From JAEUIX01 sp964611125 (GTDB lineage: Bacteria > Planctomycetota > Phycisphaerae > Phycisphaerales > UBA1924): 64,000 bases of DNA. The notes beneath the pieces are model-generated. The model did no database searches, was not told the origin of the DNA, and saw only the letters and a program-made list of their open reading frames with translations. Positions 25,633 through 34,929 of this stretch are shown piece by piece (positions within the stretch are counted from its first letter, which is position 1; the number at the start of each line of letters is the position of its first letter). A program made the translations under genes and the position numbers. The stretch covers positions 14,617-78,616 of the forward strand of contig CAZSZO010000014.1 of the NCBI GenBank assembly GCA_964611125.1, in the 5' to 3' direction.

Positions 25633-26808
25633 TCACAGCAGCTTGATCAGCGCCGGGGCAAAGGTGGCGGCCAGCGCCGACGCCGCGACCCCCAGCACCA
25701 CCCCGATCAGGATCACCATACCGATCTCGGCGGCGAACATCCCCACGATGGTGGGGCGTGAGGCCCCGATCCGGAAGAGCGTGGCCAGCTCGCGGGCCCG
25801 CACGCGGGCCGACAGGGCGGTGACCAGGCCGATCATGACCGAGGTGAGCGCGGCGAGCACGATCGAGAGCCCGTCGAGCAGCGTGCGGAGGCGAAGGACG
25901 TAGGCCAGGAGCTCCTCGACGACCTCGGCCGGCGGGACGACCTGAAGCACCTTGCCGGCGTTGGCCCGGGCCTTGATGAGGGTCCGGCTCTTGTCATCGC
26001 GCGGGACAACGATGACCGCCGTGAGGGGGAGCGCGGCGCTCTCGGCGTGGATGTGGAACGTCGGAAGGGTCGCGTCGGTGACTTCTTTGAAGTCGACCAG
26101 GGCCTCGCTTACCGCGACATTGCCCGGGGTGCGGTCGAGCACGAGCTCGGCCGGAATGGCCTTGACGGCATCGGCGTGCCCGTGGCTGAGGCCCTCGAGG
26201 ATCCAGGCGGTCTTGATGTCAACGAACACGGCGTCATCATCAATCGTGCCGCTCGGCGCCAGCACGCCCACGACGCGCATCTTGAGGGCCGGGGGCTTGG
26301 CGATGTCGTAAAGCTCGCGCTGGTCAGAGAACAGCGCCCCGCCCGTGAGCCCGAGTCGACGGGCGGCCCCGCTGCCCAGCACCACATCGCCCAGGCGAAG
26401 AGGGAGCGAACCCTGCGCGGCGGAGAGGGCGTGGAGCTGGAAGTAGTCGCCGGTGGTGGCCACGATGGGGACCCCCCGGGCGGTGAAGCGGACGTTGACC
26501 GGGATGGCGACGCCGGCCTGCTGATCCGCCAGAGCCTGAAAATCGGCCATGGAGACGGTCGGCATGTCCGCCCGCCGGAAGTAGAGCGCGGCCATGACCA
26601 GGTCGAAGCGGTTGCCCTTGGCCCCGGCGACCAGGGGCGTCGACGCGGCCCTGGCCCGCAGCGAGGCCTCGAAGCCGCGGATGAGCGCCCGGCTGGCCAT
26701 GGGCAGGCTCGCGGCGGCGGCCACGCACAGAACCAGCAGCAGCGTCCGCCCCCGATGGTGCGAGGCGTGCCGCCAGGCGAGCGTGAACGTGGCGCCCAGG
26801 AGGTTCAT
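25633..26808 (-). CDS. FtsX/MacB-type ABC transporter permease
   Basis: This 391-residue protein has the FtsX/LolE layout: one N-terminal membrane helix (TLLLVLCVAAAASLP), a ~230-residue extracytoplasmic MacB-like domain, and three C-terminal helices beginning LLDGLSIVLAALTSVMIGLVTAL, with VGMFAAEIGMVILIGVVLGVAA. The cytoplasmic loop ARVRARELATLFRIGASRPTIVG is the coupling motif of this family. Its start overlaps the ATPase stop by four bases. Such transporters usually drive mechanical work or export at the envelope, which makes its pairing with a metal-binding lipoprotein 51 bases downstream unusual. Confidence 0.88.
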   Translation of the reverse strand: MNLLGATFTLAWRHASHHRGRTLLLVLCVAAAASLPMASRALIRGFEASLRARAASTPLVAGAKGNRFDLVMAALYFRRADMPTVSMADFQALADQQAGVAIPVNVRFTARGVPIVATTGDYFQLHALSAAQGSLPLRLGDVVLGSGAARRLGLTGGALFSDQRELYDIAKPPALKMRVVGVLAPSGTIDDDAVFVDIKTAWILEGLSHGHADAVKAIPAELVLDRTPGNVAVSEALVDFKEVTDATLPTFHIHAESAALPLTAVIVVPRDDKSRTLIKARANAGKVLQVVPPAEVVEELLAYVLRLRTLLDGLSIVLAALTSVMIGLVTALSARVRARELATLFRIGASRPTIVGMFAAEIGMVILIGVVLGVAASALAATFAPALIKLL

Positions 26809-27530
26809 GGGCGGCCAACCGGGGGGCTTGCCGGGCGGGTGACGCGGATGGCGGCGGCGGGGCCGGAGAACGCGTGGGCCGTCTCGCGCAGGTCGACCAC
26901 GCGATCGAACCGGTCGAGCAGGGCGTGGTCGTGCGTCACCATCACCAGCGTCGCCCCGCGCAGCCGGGCCTGGTCAAACAGCAGGTCGAGGACCGCGCCG
27001 GCGCTGTGCGGGTCGAGACTGCCGGTGGGCTCATCGCACAGGACCAGCTCGGGCCCGGTGGCGAGGGCTCGGCAGATGGCGACGCGTTGCCGTTCGCCAT
27101 GGGAGAGGGCCGCGGGCTTGCGGCGGAGCACGTGGGTGATGCCCGCGGCGGCGGCGAGCTCATCGGCCCGCCGGCGGAGGGCGGCTTCGTCGAGCCCCTG
27201 CTCGAGGAGTCGGGCGAGCAGGATGTTCTCGCGGGCGGAGAGGTACTCAAGGAGCTCGAACTCCTGGAAGACCATGCCGATGCGCGAGAGCCGCAGGCGG
27301 CGGCGCTGCCGGTCGGAGAGAGACGCGAGATCCTCACCCAGCACAACGACTTCGCCGGCGCTCGGAAGGAGGATGCCGGCGATGATGTTCATCAGCGTGC
27401 TCTTACCCGAGCCGCTGGGCCCGATGCACGCGATGCGCTCGCCCCGCTCCACGGCGAGCCCGGGCACGCGGATGGCGAATGCGTCCGGACCGTCGCCATA
27501 GGCGAAGGCGACGTCACGCAGGCGGATCAC
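26805..27530 (-). CDS. ABC transporter ATP-binding protein, LolD/MacB type
   Basis: This 241-residue ATPase has Walker A GPSGSGKST, a Q-loop in IGMVFQEFELLEYLS, signature LSHGERQRVAICRAL, Walker B LVLCDEPTGSLDP and the H-loop VTHDHALLDR. The SDRQRRRLRLSRIGMVFQ region is typical of LolD/MacB proteins, which pair with FtsX-like permeases. Start and stop both overlap the neighbouring genes as ATGA, so stoichiometric translation with the upstream membrane protein and the downstream permease is expected. Energises the transporter from the cytoplasmic face. Confidence 0.93.
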   Translation of the reverse strand: MIRLRDVAFAYGDGPDAFAIRVPGLAVERGERIACIGPSGSGKSTLMNIIAGILLPSAGEVVVLGEDLASLSDRQRRRLRLSRIGMVFQEFELLEYLSARENILLARLLEQGLDEAALRRRADELAAAAGITHVLRRKPAALSHGERQRVAICRALATGPELVLCDEPTGSLDPHSAGAVLDLLFDQARLRGATLVMVTHDHALLDRFDRVVDLRETAHAFSGPAAAIRVTRPASPPVGRP

Positions 27531-28957
27531 GGCCGGGGTTCCTCGCGGGGGGCGGCGTTGGGGCCGGAGGGAGCAGGGGCGCCGGAGTTGGCGGGGGCGG
27601 CGAGTGACGCCGCGCTGCCGGCCTGCTCCGGACCCTCGATCCGCTGCTGCTGCAGAGGTGTTGATGAGACGATCCGCCAGCCGCCCGAGCGGCTGGCGAC
27701 GCCGTAGACCGCGGCGTACTCATTGGTGCGGGCGTGAGAGTGCCCCCAGTGATAGACCACCCCCACGACGCGCCAGCGGGCCTCAACCTCGAAGGCGGGT
27801 GTCCGGCCGTCAGGCTCAAGCCCGATCGAGCGGACCTCGGTGGCGACCGGGGTGACGGACTTGACGCGCGAGAGGGCGCCCCCTTCCTCCTGCATCACGA
27901 GGCCGCGATAGACGTCGTTGTAGACCGCGTCGAGCAGCGGGCCGTCGACGCTGCGGGCCAGGGCGTCGTAGATCTCGCTCTCTTTGGTGTAGTCGAACGC
28001 GCGGTAGATGTTGGCGTGAAGCGCGGAGAAGGCCTCCAGGGCCTCGCCCCGGGCGAGAGGGGGCGGCGGGGGCGGACCGAGCGGCAGCGTCAGCGGCCGC
28101 AGCCACACGAACGCCGCGAGCCCGGCAGCCACGGCGCCGGCCCCGGCGATCCGCAGCACGGGGCCCAGGCGAGGGCGCCAGCACCAGGCCGCCCACGCCC
28201 CCCAGGCGCACAGCACCGCCACGGCGAGCAGCGGCGAGCCCGCTCGGGCCGGCGCGGCCCGGAGCGGCGGCACCGGGCGGAAGTTCTCATCGCGCCCGCC
28301 GACGGGACGGCGCCAGACAAACTCGGGCTCAGCGTGGGTGAGCGTAATCAGCTCGAAGTGCCCGGCGCCGGTCACCACCGCTTCGATATCGGCGTAGGGC
28401 GCGCCGTCGCGATCGGGGGCCAGGAAGTCGCGCGGGAAGACGCCCCACACCATCCCGACAGACTTCGGGGCCGCCTTGGCGGGATACTCCATGACCGCGT
28501 GAATCTGCGGGATGAGCAGGGCCGGGTTCTGAACGAAACCCGGGCGGGTCTCGGGAAGCGGGCGGACGATCTTGAGCTCCCGCACCACCGGCGTCACCTC
28601 GATGCCGTCGATGCGGACCGTGTTGGGCCGACCGACCAGGGCGGTGGCCGTTCCGGGCGGGCGGGCGACGCCAAAGTACTCTCCGACCGCGGCGCACAGG
28701 GGCGCCTCCTCCTCCTCGCGAACGGCATCCCGCGCGGCCCGCTGGACCGATGTGATGCCGTCGGCGAACAGGGCGTTCATGAGCACGTCGAAGCGAACGC
28801 CCTCATCCTCGATGGTGATGCGGACGTCGGCGTGGGCGCCGGGCTTGGGATGGGCGATCGCGCCCGCCGCCGCCGCCAGGACCGCGACCGCCATGGCCAT
28901 CGCCCCGGCGAACGCCCGGAGGCCGCGGCACGGGTTGCTGAAGATCCGGCGGAGCAT
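27527..28957 (-). CDS. Envelope protein of the FtsX/ZnuA-like operon, unknown function
   Basis: Starting at the ATG at 28957, this 476-residue protein has a signal segment (GAMAMAVAVLAAAAGAIA) and an N-terminal extracytoplasmic domain starting HPKPGAHADVRITIEDEGVRFD. This recalls the immunoglobulin-like N-terminal domain of HupE/UreJ-type and similar metal-linked membrane proteins. Two membrane helices follow at about residues 240-300 (LLAVAVLCAWGAWAAW and VLRIAGAGAVAAGLAAFVW), then a C-terminal domain ending with VVYHWGHSHARTNEYAAVYGV. The last codon overlaps the ATPase start. Upstream frame at 29014 would run to the edge of tRNA-Arg and is unlikely. I recognise no named function; operon context points to the metal/ABC system. 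Confidence 0.75.
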   Translation of the reverse strand: MLRRIFSNPCRGLRAFAGAMAMAVAVLAAAAGAIAHPKPGAHADVRITIEDEGVRFDVLMNALFADGITSVQRAARDAVREEEEAPLCAAVGEYFGVARPPGTATALVGRPNTVRIDGIEVTPVVRELKIVRPLPETRPGFVQNPALLIPQIHAVMEYPAKAAPKSVGMVWGVFPRDFLAPDRDGAPYADIEAVVTGAGHFELITLTHAEPEFVWRRPVGGRDENFRPVPPLRAAPARAGSPLLAVAVLCAWGAWAAWCWRPRLGPVLRIAGAGAVAAGLAAFVWLRPLTLPLGPPPPPPLARGEALEAFSALHANIYRAFDYTKESEIYDALARSVDGPLLDAVYNDVYRGLVMQEEGGALSRVKSVTPVATEVRSIGLEPDGRTPAFEVEARWRVVGVVYHWGHSHARTNEYAAVYGVASRSGGWRIVSSTPLQQQRIEGPEQAGSAASLAAPANSGAPAPSGPNAAPREEPRP

Positions 28958-29015
28958 GTGAACGCCGATGGGTCCTGAGGAGACTTCCTGAAAGAAGCAC
29001 GACCAGCACGACAAC

Positions 29016-29088
29016 GCCCCCGGCAGGATTCGAACCTGCGACCTCAGCTTTAGGAAAGCCGCGCTCTATCCAACTGAGCTACAGGGGC
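29016..29088 (-). tRNA. tRNA-Arg (anticodon CCT)
   Basis: The minus strand gives a complete 73-base tRNA. The acceptor stem is GCCCCTG/CGGGGGC, the D arm is GCTCAGTTGGATAGAGC, the anticodon stem is CGGCT/AGCTG with loop TTCCTAA, and the T arm is GCAGGTTCGAATCCTGC. Anticodon CCT reads AGG (arginine). No CCA is encoded. Confidence 0.95.
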
Positions 29089-29145
29089 CTGGGGCGAGTT
29101 TATCCGCGTGATGGGCGACCGGCGGGACTCGGGAGGCCGGAAGCG

Positions 29146-30321
29146 TCAGCGGACGCGCTGAATCAGAGCCTCGTGATTGATGGACCAGGTCTGGGGTTGG
29201 CCCTCCCGTTCACCTCCCAGAAGCGCGGTGGCCTGGCAGGACCAGCCGCCGGGGATCCGAGTGAACTGTTCATCGGTGAGCGGCACGGCGCACGCCGCGG
29301 GGCGAAGCAGTTCAGTCAAGCTCGCCGCCCAGCGACCCTCGGCCGCGTGAAACGCCCGCTGCGCGTAATACACCCGGTGGAGCCATTGACGGACGGGGAT
29401 GGACGGGTCAACCCTGGGCTCCTCCAGCCCCTGCCCCGCGACGATGGGCGAAAACTGGAGATAGCCCCACATCTCCGGGCGGTGCATGTCGACCACCCCC
29501 TGGGGCGACCAGACCCAGTTGTGCTCGGGCCGGTCAGGGACCTTGACATATCGCCCGTCGACCACGTCGAGATCCCACTGCACCCTGGAGAAGTTCAGCC
29601 GCCACTGATCGCCCGCGGTGGGTCCGGGTCGAGGAGCGGCGCCGGACGGCGGGTGGGAGGAAGAGGCGGCGTGACGGTCGAAAGCCCTCCAGGGGAACAC
29701 CAGTTCAACCGACCACCCGCGACTGGGCCGGGATGGGTCGTTGAGGGCCCCATCCACGAAGACCGCGGACTTCAAGCCCGCGACGTTCCAATCATGGTCG
29801 GCCTTGCCGCTGTCCTTATAGGGCTTCGGGAGGTAGAGGTCGAAGATCGTGTTCAGGGCGTTGATCTCGAGTTCGTAGTAGCGGTGGTTGTCGCCGGTGG
29901 GGTTGAGGAAGACCTCGAAGTCGTTGTCGTGGTAGACGATGGCGTCGCGCTGGGTCAGCGTCGCCCAGGGGCGAGGCTCGTCGAGCCACGCCGCGATATA
30001 GAGGTTTTCGTCATCCCAGAGCAGCTTGGCCCGCGTGGCGTGCCTGGGCTTGGGCTTGGCGTCACCCTCGATATCCATGAATTCATCGGTCCAGGGCGCC
30101 GCGGCCCAGAAGGGCTTGTCGATCCGGCCGTCAAGGACGGGCGGGGTGAGGGCCGATGGGGCGCGATAGCAGATGTAGTGGCGCTGGGTCTGCGGCGTGG
30201 GGGTGGGGATGCGGGTGGACATCACTGGCGAGGTTACGCCGCAGCCGGCCAGCCGCGGAAGCAGGCACGCCGACAGAGCAAGCCAAATCGGCCACGATGG
30301 CACGGCGGGCACGGATCGCAT
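29146..30321 (-). CDS. Lipoprotein with CBM9-like carbohydrate-binding domain
   Basis: This 391-residue protein has a lipoprotein signal (LALSACLLPRLAGC). The mature part shows the CBM9/DOMON-like pattern: APPVLDGRIDKPFWAAAPWTDEF-type opening (here LTPPVLDGRIDKPFW), AKLLWDDENLYIAAWLDEP, YHDNDFEVFLNPTGDNHRYYELEINA and FPWRAFDR, then WRLNFSRVQW. Such domains bind sugars or cell-wall material; in CBM9-like lipoproteins catalysis is generally absent. The C-terminal ~80 residues are a helical tail. It lies between tRNA-Arg and the divergent beta-mannosidase gene, so a role in polysaccharide handling is plausible. Confidence 0.82.
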   Translation of the reverse strand: MRSVPAVPSWPIWLALSACLLPRLAGCGVTSPVMSTRIPTPTPQTQRHYICYRAPSALTPPVLDGRIDKPFWAAAPWTDEFMDIEGDAKPKPRHATRAKLLWDDENLYIAAWLDEPRPWATLTQRDAIVYHDNDFEVFLNPTGDNHRYYELEINALNTIFDLYLPKPYKDSGKADHDWNVAGLKSAVFVDGALNDPSRPSRGWSVELVFPWRAFDRHAASSSHPPSGAAPRPGPTAGDQWRLNFSRVQWDLDVVDGRYVKVPDRPEHNWVWSPQGVVDMHRPEMWGYLQFSPIVAGQGLEEPRVDPSIPVRQWLHRVYYAQRAFHAAEGRWAASLTELLRPAACAVPLTDEQFTRIPGGWSCQATALLGGEREGQPQTWSINHEALIQRVR

Positions 30322-30395
30322 GCCCTCAAGATAACCGGAACGCGGGGTTGCACCGGGGCGCAGGGGCGACCTTGGAGCGGTTAGGCTTGGGCCTG

Positions 30396-33053
30396 ATGAA
30401 CCGCGGGCCGATGCTGCACATGCTCCGCACCTCGCTGGCCGACGCCCCGTGGATGGTGCGCGGCGTGGGCGACCTGCCTGGCGCCCCGGCTGTCGTGGTT
30501 GAACGCGCCAGGGCGGGGGTGCCCGCGACGCTGCCCGGGTGCGTGCACACCGACCTCATCGACGCCGGGCTGATCGCCGACCCGGCTCGGGAGGGCCGGG
30601 GCGCCCCCACCCACTCCGCGGACGGCCCGACCGCCGAGCGGGCGGCGCTCTGGGTCTCCGAGGCGGACTGGCGGTACGAGGCGCTGATTGAAGTTGGGCC
30701 CGACGTTTTTGAGCGAGACGTGGTCGAGCTGGTGTTCGAAGGCCTTGACACCATCGCGACGATCGACCTGAACGGGCAGGTCGTCGGCAGCGCGGCAAGT
30801 GAGTTCATCACGCACCGCTTTCAGGTCAAGCACGCACTGTCGCACGGGCGAAACCACCTTGCGGTGACGTTTCGGAGCCCGCTGAGGCACGTGCGCGAGG
30901 AAGCCGCCCGACTGGGCGAGCGGCCGGTGAACGGGGGTTCGCTCGGGTGGGCGCCGTTCGTCTTTGCGCGCAAGAGCGCGAGCAACTTTGAGTGGGACTG
31001 GGGCCCCAAGGTCGCAACATGCGGGATCGGTGGCGTGCGACTCGAAGCCTGGAGCGGGGTGCGCATCGAGTCGATCGCCCTGACTCCGGAAAGGGACCGG
31101 ATCCGCGGACTGGCGCGACTGGAGTGGGCGCCTGGGGGCGGATCGGGCCAACCACAGCCGCTCAGCCTGCGGATCGAGCTGGGCGGCACGCCCGGCGACG
31201 ACGGACCCGCCTGGGCGCCATCGGCCGACATCCCGATCGCGGCAGGCGCCCGCGAGGTCGCCTTTGAGTTCTCCGCCCCTGCGGGGGCGGCCCGCTGGCG
31301 ACCTGGGGCCCGGGCCCATGACCTGAAGGCGAACGGGCTGCGGCGCCTCCGGGCCGAGTTGACCCCCGCTGCAGGCGGGGTCCTCGGAGAATGGTCTGGC
31401 CGAACGGCCCTTTGCGATGTCTCCGTTGATTTGTCAACCATGGCCTTCACCGAGGGCGGGCGGCCCGTGTTCTGTCAGGGCGCCAACTGGATTCCCGAGG
31501 GGCTCTGGCCCCGTGACAGGGTTGAGACCGTCGTCCGGGTCCGGCTGGAGGCGCTCGCGGGGGCGGGCGTGAACATGCTGCGGGTATGGGGCGGGGGGCG
31601 GTACGAGCCGGACTGGTTCTACGACCTGTGCGATGAACTGGGGATGATGGTCTGGCAGGATTTCATGTTTGCGTGCGGGATGTACCCCGAGGAGCCCCCG
31701 TTCCCGGCGTTGATCGAGCAGGAGGCCCGCGAGCAGACCCGGCGCCTGTCGCGCCACCCGAGCGTGGTGCTGTGGTGCGGCGGAAACGAGTGCATCTGGG
31801 CCCACGACGACTGGGCCGGGTTCTGCGACACCTTGGGCGTGAGGACGTGGGGAATCGGGTACTACTTGAGTGTGCTGCCGCGGGTGGTGAGGGAGGAGGC
31901 GCCCGGGCGGGCCTACTTGCCCAACTCGCCCTGGTCGGGGATGGCCCCGAGCGGGGACGCGTGGCTGAAGACCAACGAACCTGGGCAGGGCGACCGGCAC
32001 ACCTGGGACGTGTGGGGAGAGGGCTACCGCACGGTCATCCCCCGCTTTTGCTCGGAGTTCGGCCAGCAGGCGCCGAGCTGCTGGGCGACCCTTGAAGACG
32101 CGGGCCTGACGACGGTTGACCCCGCGGCGCTCCGCGAGCCGGGCCGCTCGGTCACGCTGATCCCCAGGACCCTGCTGGCCCGCCAACGCGGCCCCGGCGG
32201 CATGGAGCGCTGGTTCGACCAGCCGCTGGCCGAGTGGTTCGCGCCGCCGCGCGATCTGCATGAGTGGCACTACCTGGCGCAGCTCCTGCAAGCCCGCTGC
32301 CTGTCGATCGGCATCGAGTGGCTGCGAGCCAACCAGCCGACGTGCATGGGCTCGCTCATCTGGCAGGCCAACGACGCCTGGCCAGGGCTGAGCTGGTCGG
32401 TGATCGACTCAGCCGGACGGTGCAAGCTGGCGTACGCCGCGATGCGCCAGGCCCATCGTCCGCGCTTGCTCATGATCCAGCCGATGGCTGGCGAGCTCCA
32501 GGTGATCGCGTCCAACGGGGCCGACAGCGTCTGGGAGAGCGCGTTTCGGCTGCGCCGCATGAGCTTCGCAGGCGACACGCTCGCCGATACGGGGTATGAG
32601 CGGTTTGTGGTCAAGCACCTCCAGACTCGCTCGATCGGACGCGTCGAGGCCCTCATCGGGCCGCCGGGCGATCCGGCGAGCGAGTTCGTTCTGCTCGAAT
32701 CGGTTGAGCAGCGTCGCACGTGGTTCTACCGGCCAGACCGGGAGTTGGCCTACCCGGCGGCCTCGTTCGACCTTGAAGTCGAAACCGAACTGGCGAAGGG
32801 CCAGTTCATCGTGGTGCGGATCCGCGCGGGCTCGCTCCTCCGAGACCTCTCACTGTTCTACGACAAGCTCGCGCCGGGCTTCCAGCAGTTTGGCCCGTGG
32901 ATGGACACGCTGCTGCCCGGAGAGTCAGTGACCGTTGCGGTGCGCGTGAAGCCGTCTTCAGACGACCCGCGTCCGCCCCTCAACATCACCCCGGAACTGA
33001 TTCGTGAGCGCCGGGCCCTCTGGTGCGCCAACGACTTCGGCCGGCGCGATTGA
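30396..33053 (+). CDS. Beta-mannosidase, glycoside hydrolase family 2
   Basis: This ~885-residue enzyme shows the GH2 beta-mannosidase layout. The N-terminal jelly-roll holds WMVRGVGDLPGAPA, VPATLPGCVHTDL, EGLDTIATIDLNG and NFEWDWGPK. A beta-sandwich follows, then the TIM barrel with QGANWIPE and MLRVWGGGRYE. The acid/base is Glu465 in VVLWCGGNE and the nucleophile Glu554 in RFCSEFGQQ; C-terminal sandwich domains follow. It releases beta-mannose from mannosides, probably in the cytosol since no signal peptide is visible. The ATG at 30396 lacks a good ribosome site and 30411 is an alternative. It ends 28 bases from a convergent sugar ABC operon. Confidence 0.9.
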   Translation: MNRGPMLHMLRTSLADAPWMVRGVGDLPGAPAVVVERARAGVPATLPGCVHTDLIDAGLIADPAREGRGAPTHSADGPTAERAALWVSEADWRYEALIEVGPDVFERDVVELVFEGLDTIATIDLNGQVVGSAASEFITHRFQVKHALSHGRNHLAVTFRSPLRHVREEAARLGERPVNGGSLGWAPFVFARKSASNFEWDWGPKVATCGIGGVRLEAWSGVRIESIALTPERDRIRGLARLEWAPGGGSGQPQPLSLRIELGGTPGDDGPAWAPSADIPIAAGAREVAFEFSAPAGAARWRPGARAHDLKANGLRRLRAELTPAAGGVLGEWSGRTALCDVSVDLSTMAFTEGGRPVFCQGANWIPEGLWPRDRVETVVRVRLEALAGAGVNMLRVWGGGRYEPDWFYDLCDELGMMVWQDFMFACGMYPEEPPFPALIEQEAREQTRRLSRHPSVVLWCGGNECIWAHDDWAGFCDTLGVRTWGIGYYLSVLPRVVREEAPGRAYLPNSPWSGMAPSGDAWLKTNEPGQGDRHTWDVWGEGYRTVIPRFCSEFGQQAPSCWATLEDAGLTTVDPAALREPGRSVTLIPRTLLARQRGPGGMERWFDQPLAEWFAPPRDLHEWHYLAQLLQARCLSIGIEWLRANQPTCMGSLIWQANDAWPGLSWSVIDSAGRCKLAYAAMRQAHRPRLLMIQPMAGELQVIASNGADSVWESAFRLRRMSFAGDTLADTGYERFVVKHLQTRSIGRVEALIGPPGDPASEFVLLESVEQRRTWFYRPDRELAYPAASFDLEVETELAKGQFIVVRIRAGSLLRDLSLFYDKLAPGFQQFGPWMDTLLPGESVTVAVRVKPSSDDPRPPLNITPELIRERRALWCANDFGRRD

Positions 33054-33080
33054 CGCTCGCACGCCGCCGGTCCCGCCCGC

Positions 33081-34022
33081 TCACTCCTTGAGGCCCTGCG
33101 TGCCAACGCCCTCAACGAAGTACCGGCGGGCGAACACATAGAGCGCCAGCACCGGCGCCACCACCATCATGCTGAAAGCCATCACCAGATTCCAGGGCGT
33201 GCCGCCGTGCTGCTGGTGGTAGTTCTGGAGGCCCACCGCCAGGGTGTACTGCTCCTGGTGGTTCGAGAACAGCAGCGGCCCGAGGAAGTCGTTCCAGGTT
33301 CCGGCGAACTGGAGCAGGGCCACGGTGGCGAGGGCGGGCTTGGAGAGCGGCAGGATGACCCGCCAGAAGATTCCCCAGTGCGAGCAGCCGTCCATGCGCG
33401 CGGCCTCGTCGAGCTCGCGCGGGATGGTAAGGAAGAACTGGCGGAGCAGGAAGATGCTGAACGCCCCGCCGAACCACGCGGGAACCCAGAGCGGCTTGAA
33501 CGTTCCGATCCACCCCCACTGCTTGAAGAGCACGTACAGCGGCGCCATGACAACCGCCTGGGGAATCAGCAGCGTCCCCAGCACCGCCAAAAAGACCGCC
33601 TCGCGTCCCGGCCAGTGGATGCGGGCGAAGCCATAGGCGACGATGGCGCTCGAGATGACCGTGCCCGCGACGCTCAGCAGGGCGACCAGCATCGAGTTAT
33701 GGAAATAGAGCGGGAAGTCGGCGATCGAGCTGGTCCAGACCTCGCGGTAGTTCGACGCCGCCTGCTTCGCCAGGGCCGACCAGTACGCCGGCGAGAAGAA
33801 CGACAGCGGGCGCGCGGGGTCGGCCGGATCCGCAAACTGTGGGAGCAGCGCCATCCCCGGCGCCGCGGCCTGCTGCGGGGTCTTGAGCGACACCGCGGCC
33901 ATCCACACGAGCGGCGCCAGATAAGCGGCCGCCAGCGACCACGCGGCGAGCGTCATCAGGGCCCGCCAGCTCAGCGGCGAGGCCGAGGATCGAGGCCGGA
34001 ATGGCGGTGCGGAAGAGGGCAT
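33081..34022 (-). CDS. Carbohydrate ABC transporter permease, MalG type
   Basis: This 313-residue inner-membrane permease starts at the ATG at 34022, seven bases after the stop of its partner. It has six predicted helices and the MalG coupling motif around IPRELDEAARMDGCSHWGIFWRVILPLSKPALATVAL, that is, the EAA loop. The order in the operon is binding protein, MalF-type, then this MalG-type gene. It ends with ARRYFVEGVGTQGLKE, the usual C-terminal pattern (FxxGxxxGAVKG-like). No ATPase gene is present in the operon, so a shared MsiK/MalK-like ATPase encoded elsewhere is needed. Confidence 0.9.
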   Translation of the reverse strand: MPSSAPPFRPRSSASPLSWRALMTLAAWSLAAAYLAPLVWMAAVSLKTPQQAAAPGMALLPQFADPADPARPLSFFSPAYWSALAKQAASNYREVWTSSIADFPLYFHNSMLVALLSVAGTVISSAIVAYGFARIHWPGREAVFLAVLGTLLIPQAVVMAPLYVLFKQWGWIGTFKPLWVPAWFGGAFSIFLLRQFFLTIPRELDEAARMDGCSHWGIFWRVILPLSKPALATVALLQFAGTWNDFLGPLLFSNHQEQYTLAVGLQNYHQQHGGTPWNLVMAFSMMVVAPVLALYVFARRYFVEGVGTQGLKE

Positions 34023-34029
34023 GGCGAGT

Positions 34030-34929
34030 TCAGGCCTCGGCACGGTAATAAACCACGCGGCGGGCGAAGGCGAGCAGCAGACCGACCACAAACAGCGTCG
34101 CGACCACCTGCACCCAGGCCAGGGCGCAGGCATAGCCCATCCGGCCGTAGGTGAAGGCGTTGAGGTAGGTGTACACCGCATAGACCTGCGTGGCGTTCTC
34201 AGGCCCGCCCTTCGTCATGATGAACGGCGGGGCGAAGACCTGCAGCGACCAGATCAGGGCCATCACGCCGTTGAACAGCACCGCCGGGGAGACCAGCGGG
34301 AGGGTCACCGCGAAGAACCGGCGCAGCCCCGTGAGGCCGTCGAGATCGGCCGCCTCGTACAGGCTCTGCGGCACCTCGCGGAGCGCGGCGCCGGCCACCA
34401 GGAGCGGGCCGCCGATGCTCCAGAAGCTCATGATGACCAGCGCCGCCATCGCTGTGGAGCGACCGCCAAGCCAGTCGGGACCCTCGACGCCGATCGCCCG
34501 CAGCGTGCTGTTGATCAGCCCGAACTGGCTGTTGTACAGCCACAGCCAGCAGACCGAGGCTGACACCACGGGCACGAGCGTGGGCAGGAAGACGATCGCC
34601 CGCACGAGCGCAGCTCCGCGCAGGCCGCGATCAAGCAGGGCCGCCACCGCCAGCGAGATGACCGTCGAACCGACGCTCGACGCCGCGGCATAGACGGCCG
34701 TGTTGCGGATGCTGATGAAGAAGAGCGGGTCGCGGAGCAACTCGCGGTAGTTGTCGAAGCCGATGAACACCGGCGAGTCGAGCAGGCCGAAGTCGGTGAA
34801 GCTGTAGTACGCGCTCAAGGCCGCGGGCGTGAGGGTGAAGAGCGTCACGCCGATCAGCCACGGGCTGATCCAAAGCAGCCCTGTGGCGAGGCGCCGCCGC
34901 TCGCCCGGGGTCCATCGGGCGCCGCTCAT
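34030..34929 (-). CDS. Carbohydrate ABC transporter permease, MalF type
   Basis: This 299-residue permease starts at the ATG at 34929, overlapping the binding-protein stop as ATGA. It opens with LLWISPWLIGVTLFTLTPAALSAYYSFTDF, typical of sugar permeases, then has five more helices. The EAA loop reads REVPQSLYEAADLDGLTGLRRFFAVTLPLVSPA. The open frame continues upstream within the binding-protein gene, but that part has no meaning in this frame. It forms the heterodimeric channel with the MalG-type protein for import of a sugar or oligosaccharide. Confidence 0.92.
   Translation of the reverse strand: MSGARWTPGERRRLATGLLWISPWLIGVTLFTLTPAALSAYYSFTDFGLLDSPVFIGFDNYRELLRDPLFFISIRNTAVYAAASSVGSTVISLAVAALLDRGLRGAALVRAIVFLPTLVPVVSASVCWLWLYNSQFGLINSTLRAIGVEGPDWLGGRSTAMAALVIMSFWSIGGPLLVAGAALREVPQSLYEAADLDGLTGLRRFFAVTLPLVSPAVLFNGVMALIWSLQVFAPPFIMTKGGPENATQVYAVYTYLNAFTYGRMGYACALAWVQVVATLFVVGLLLAFARRVVYYRAEA

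Noticed and set aside
22465..29088. tRNA-Arg as the attachment site of an element carrying the ABC operon
   Set aside because: No integrase or direct repeat is present next to it, and the GC content and gene types look like core genome.
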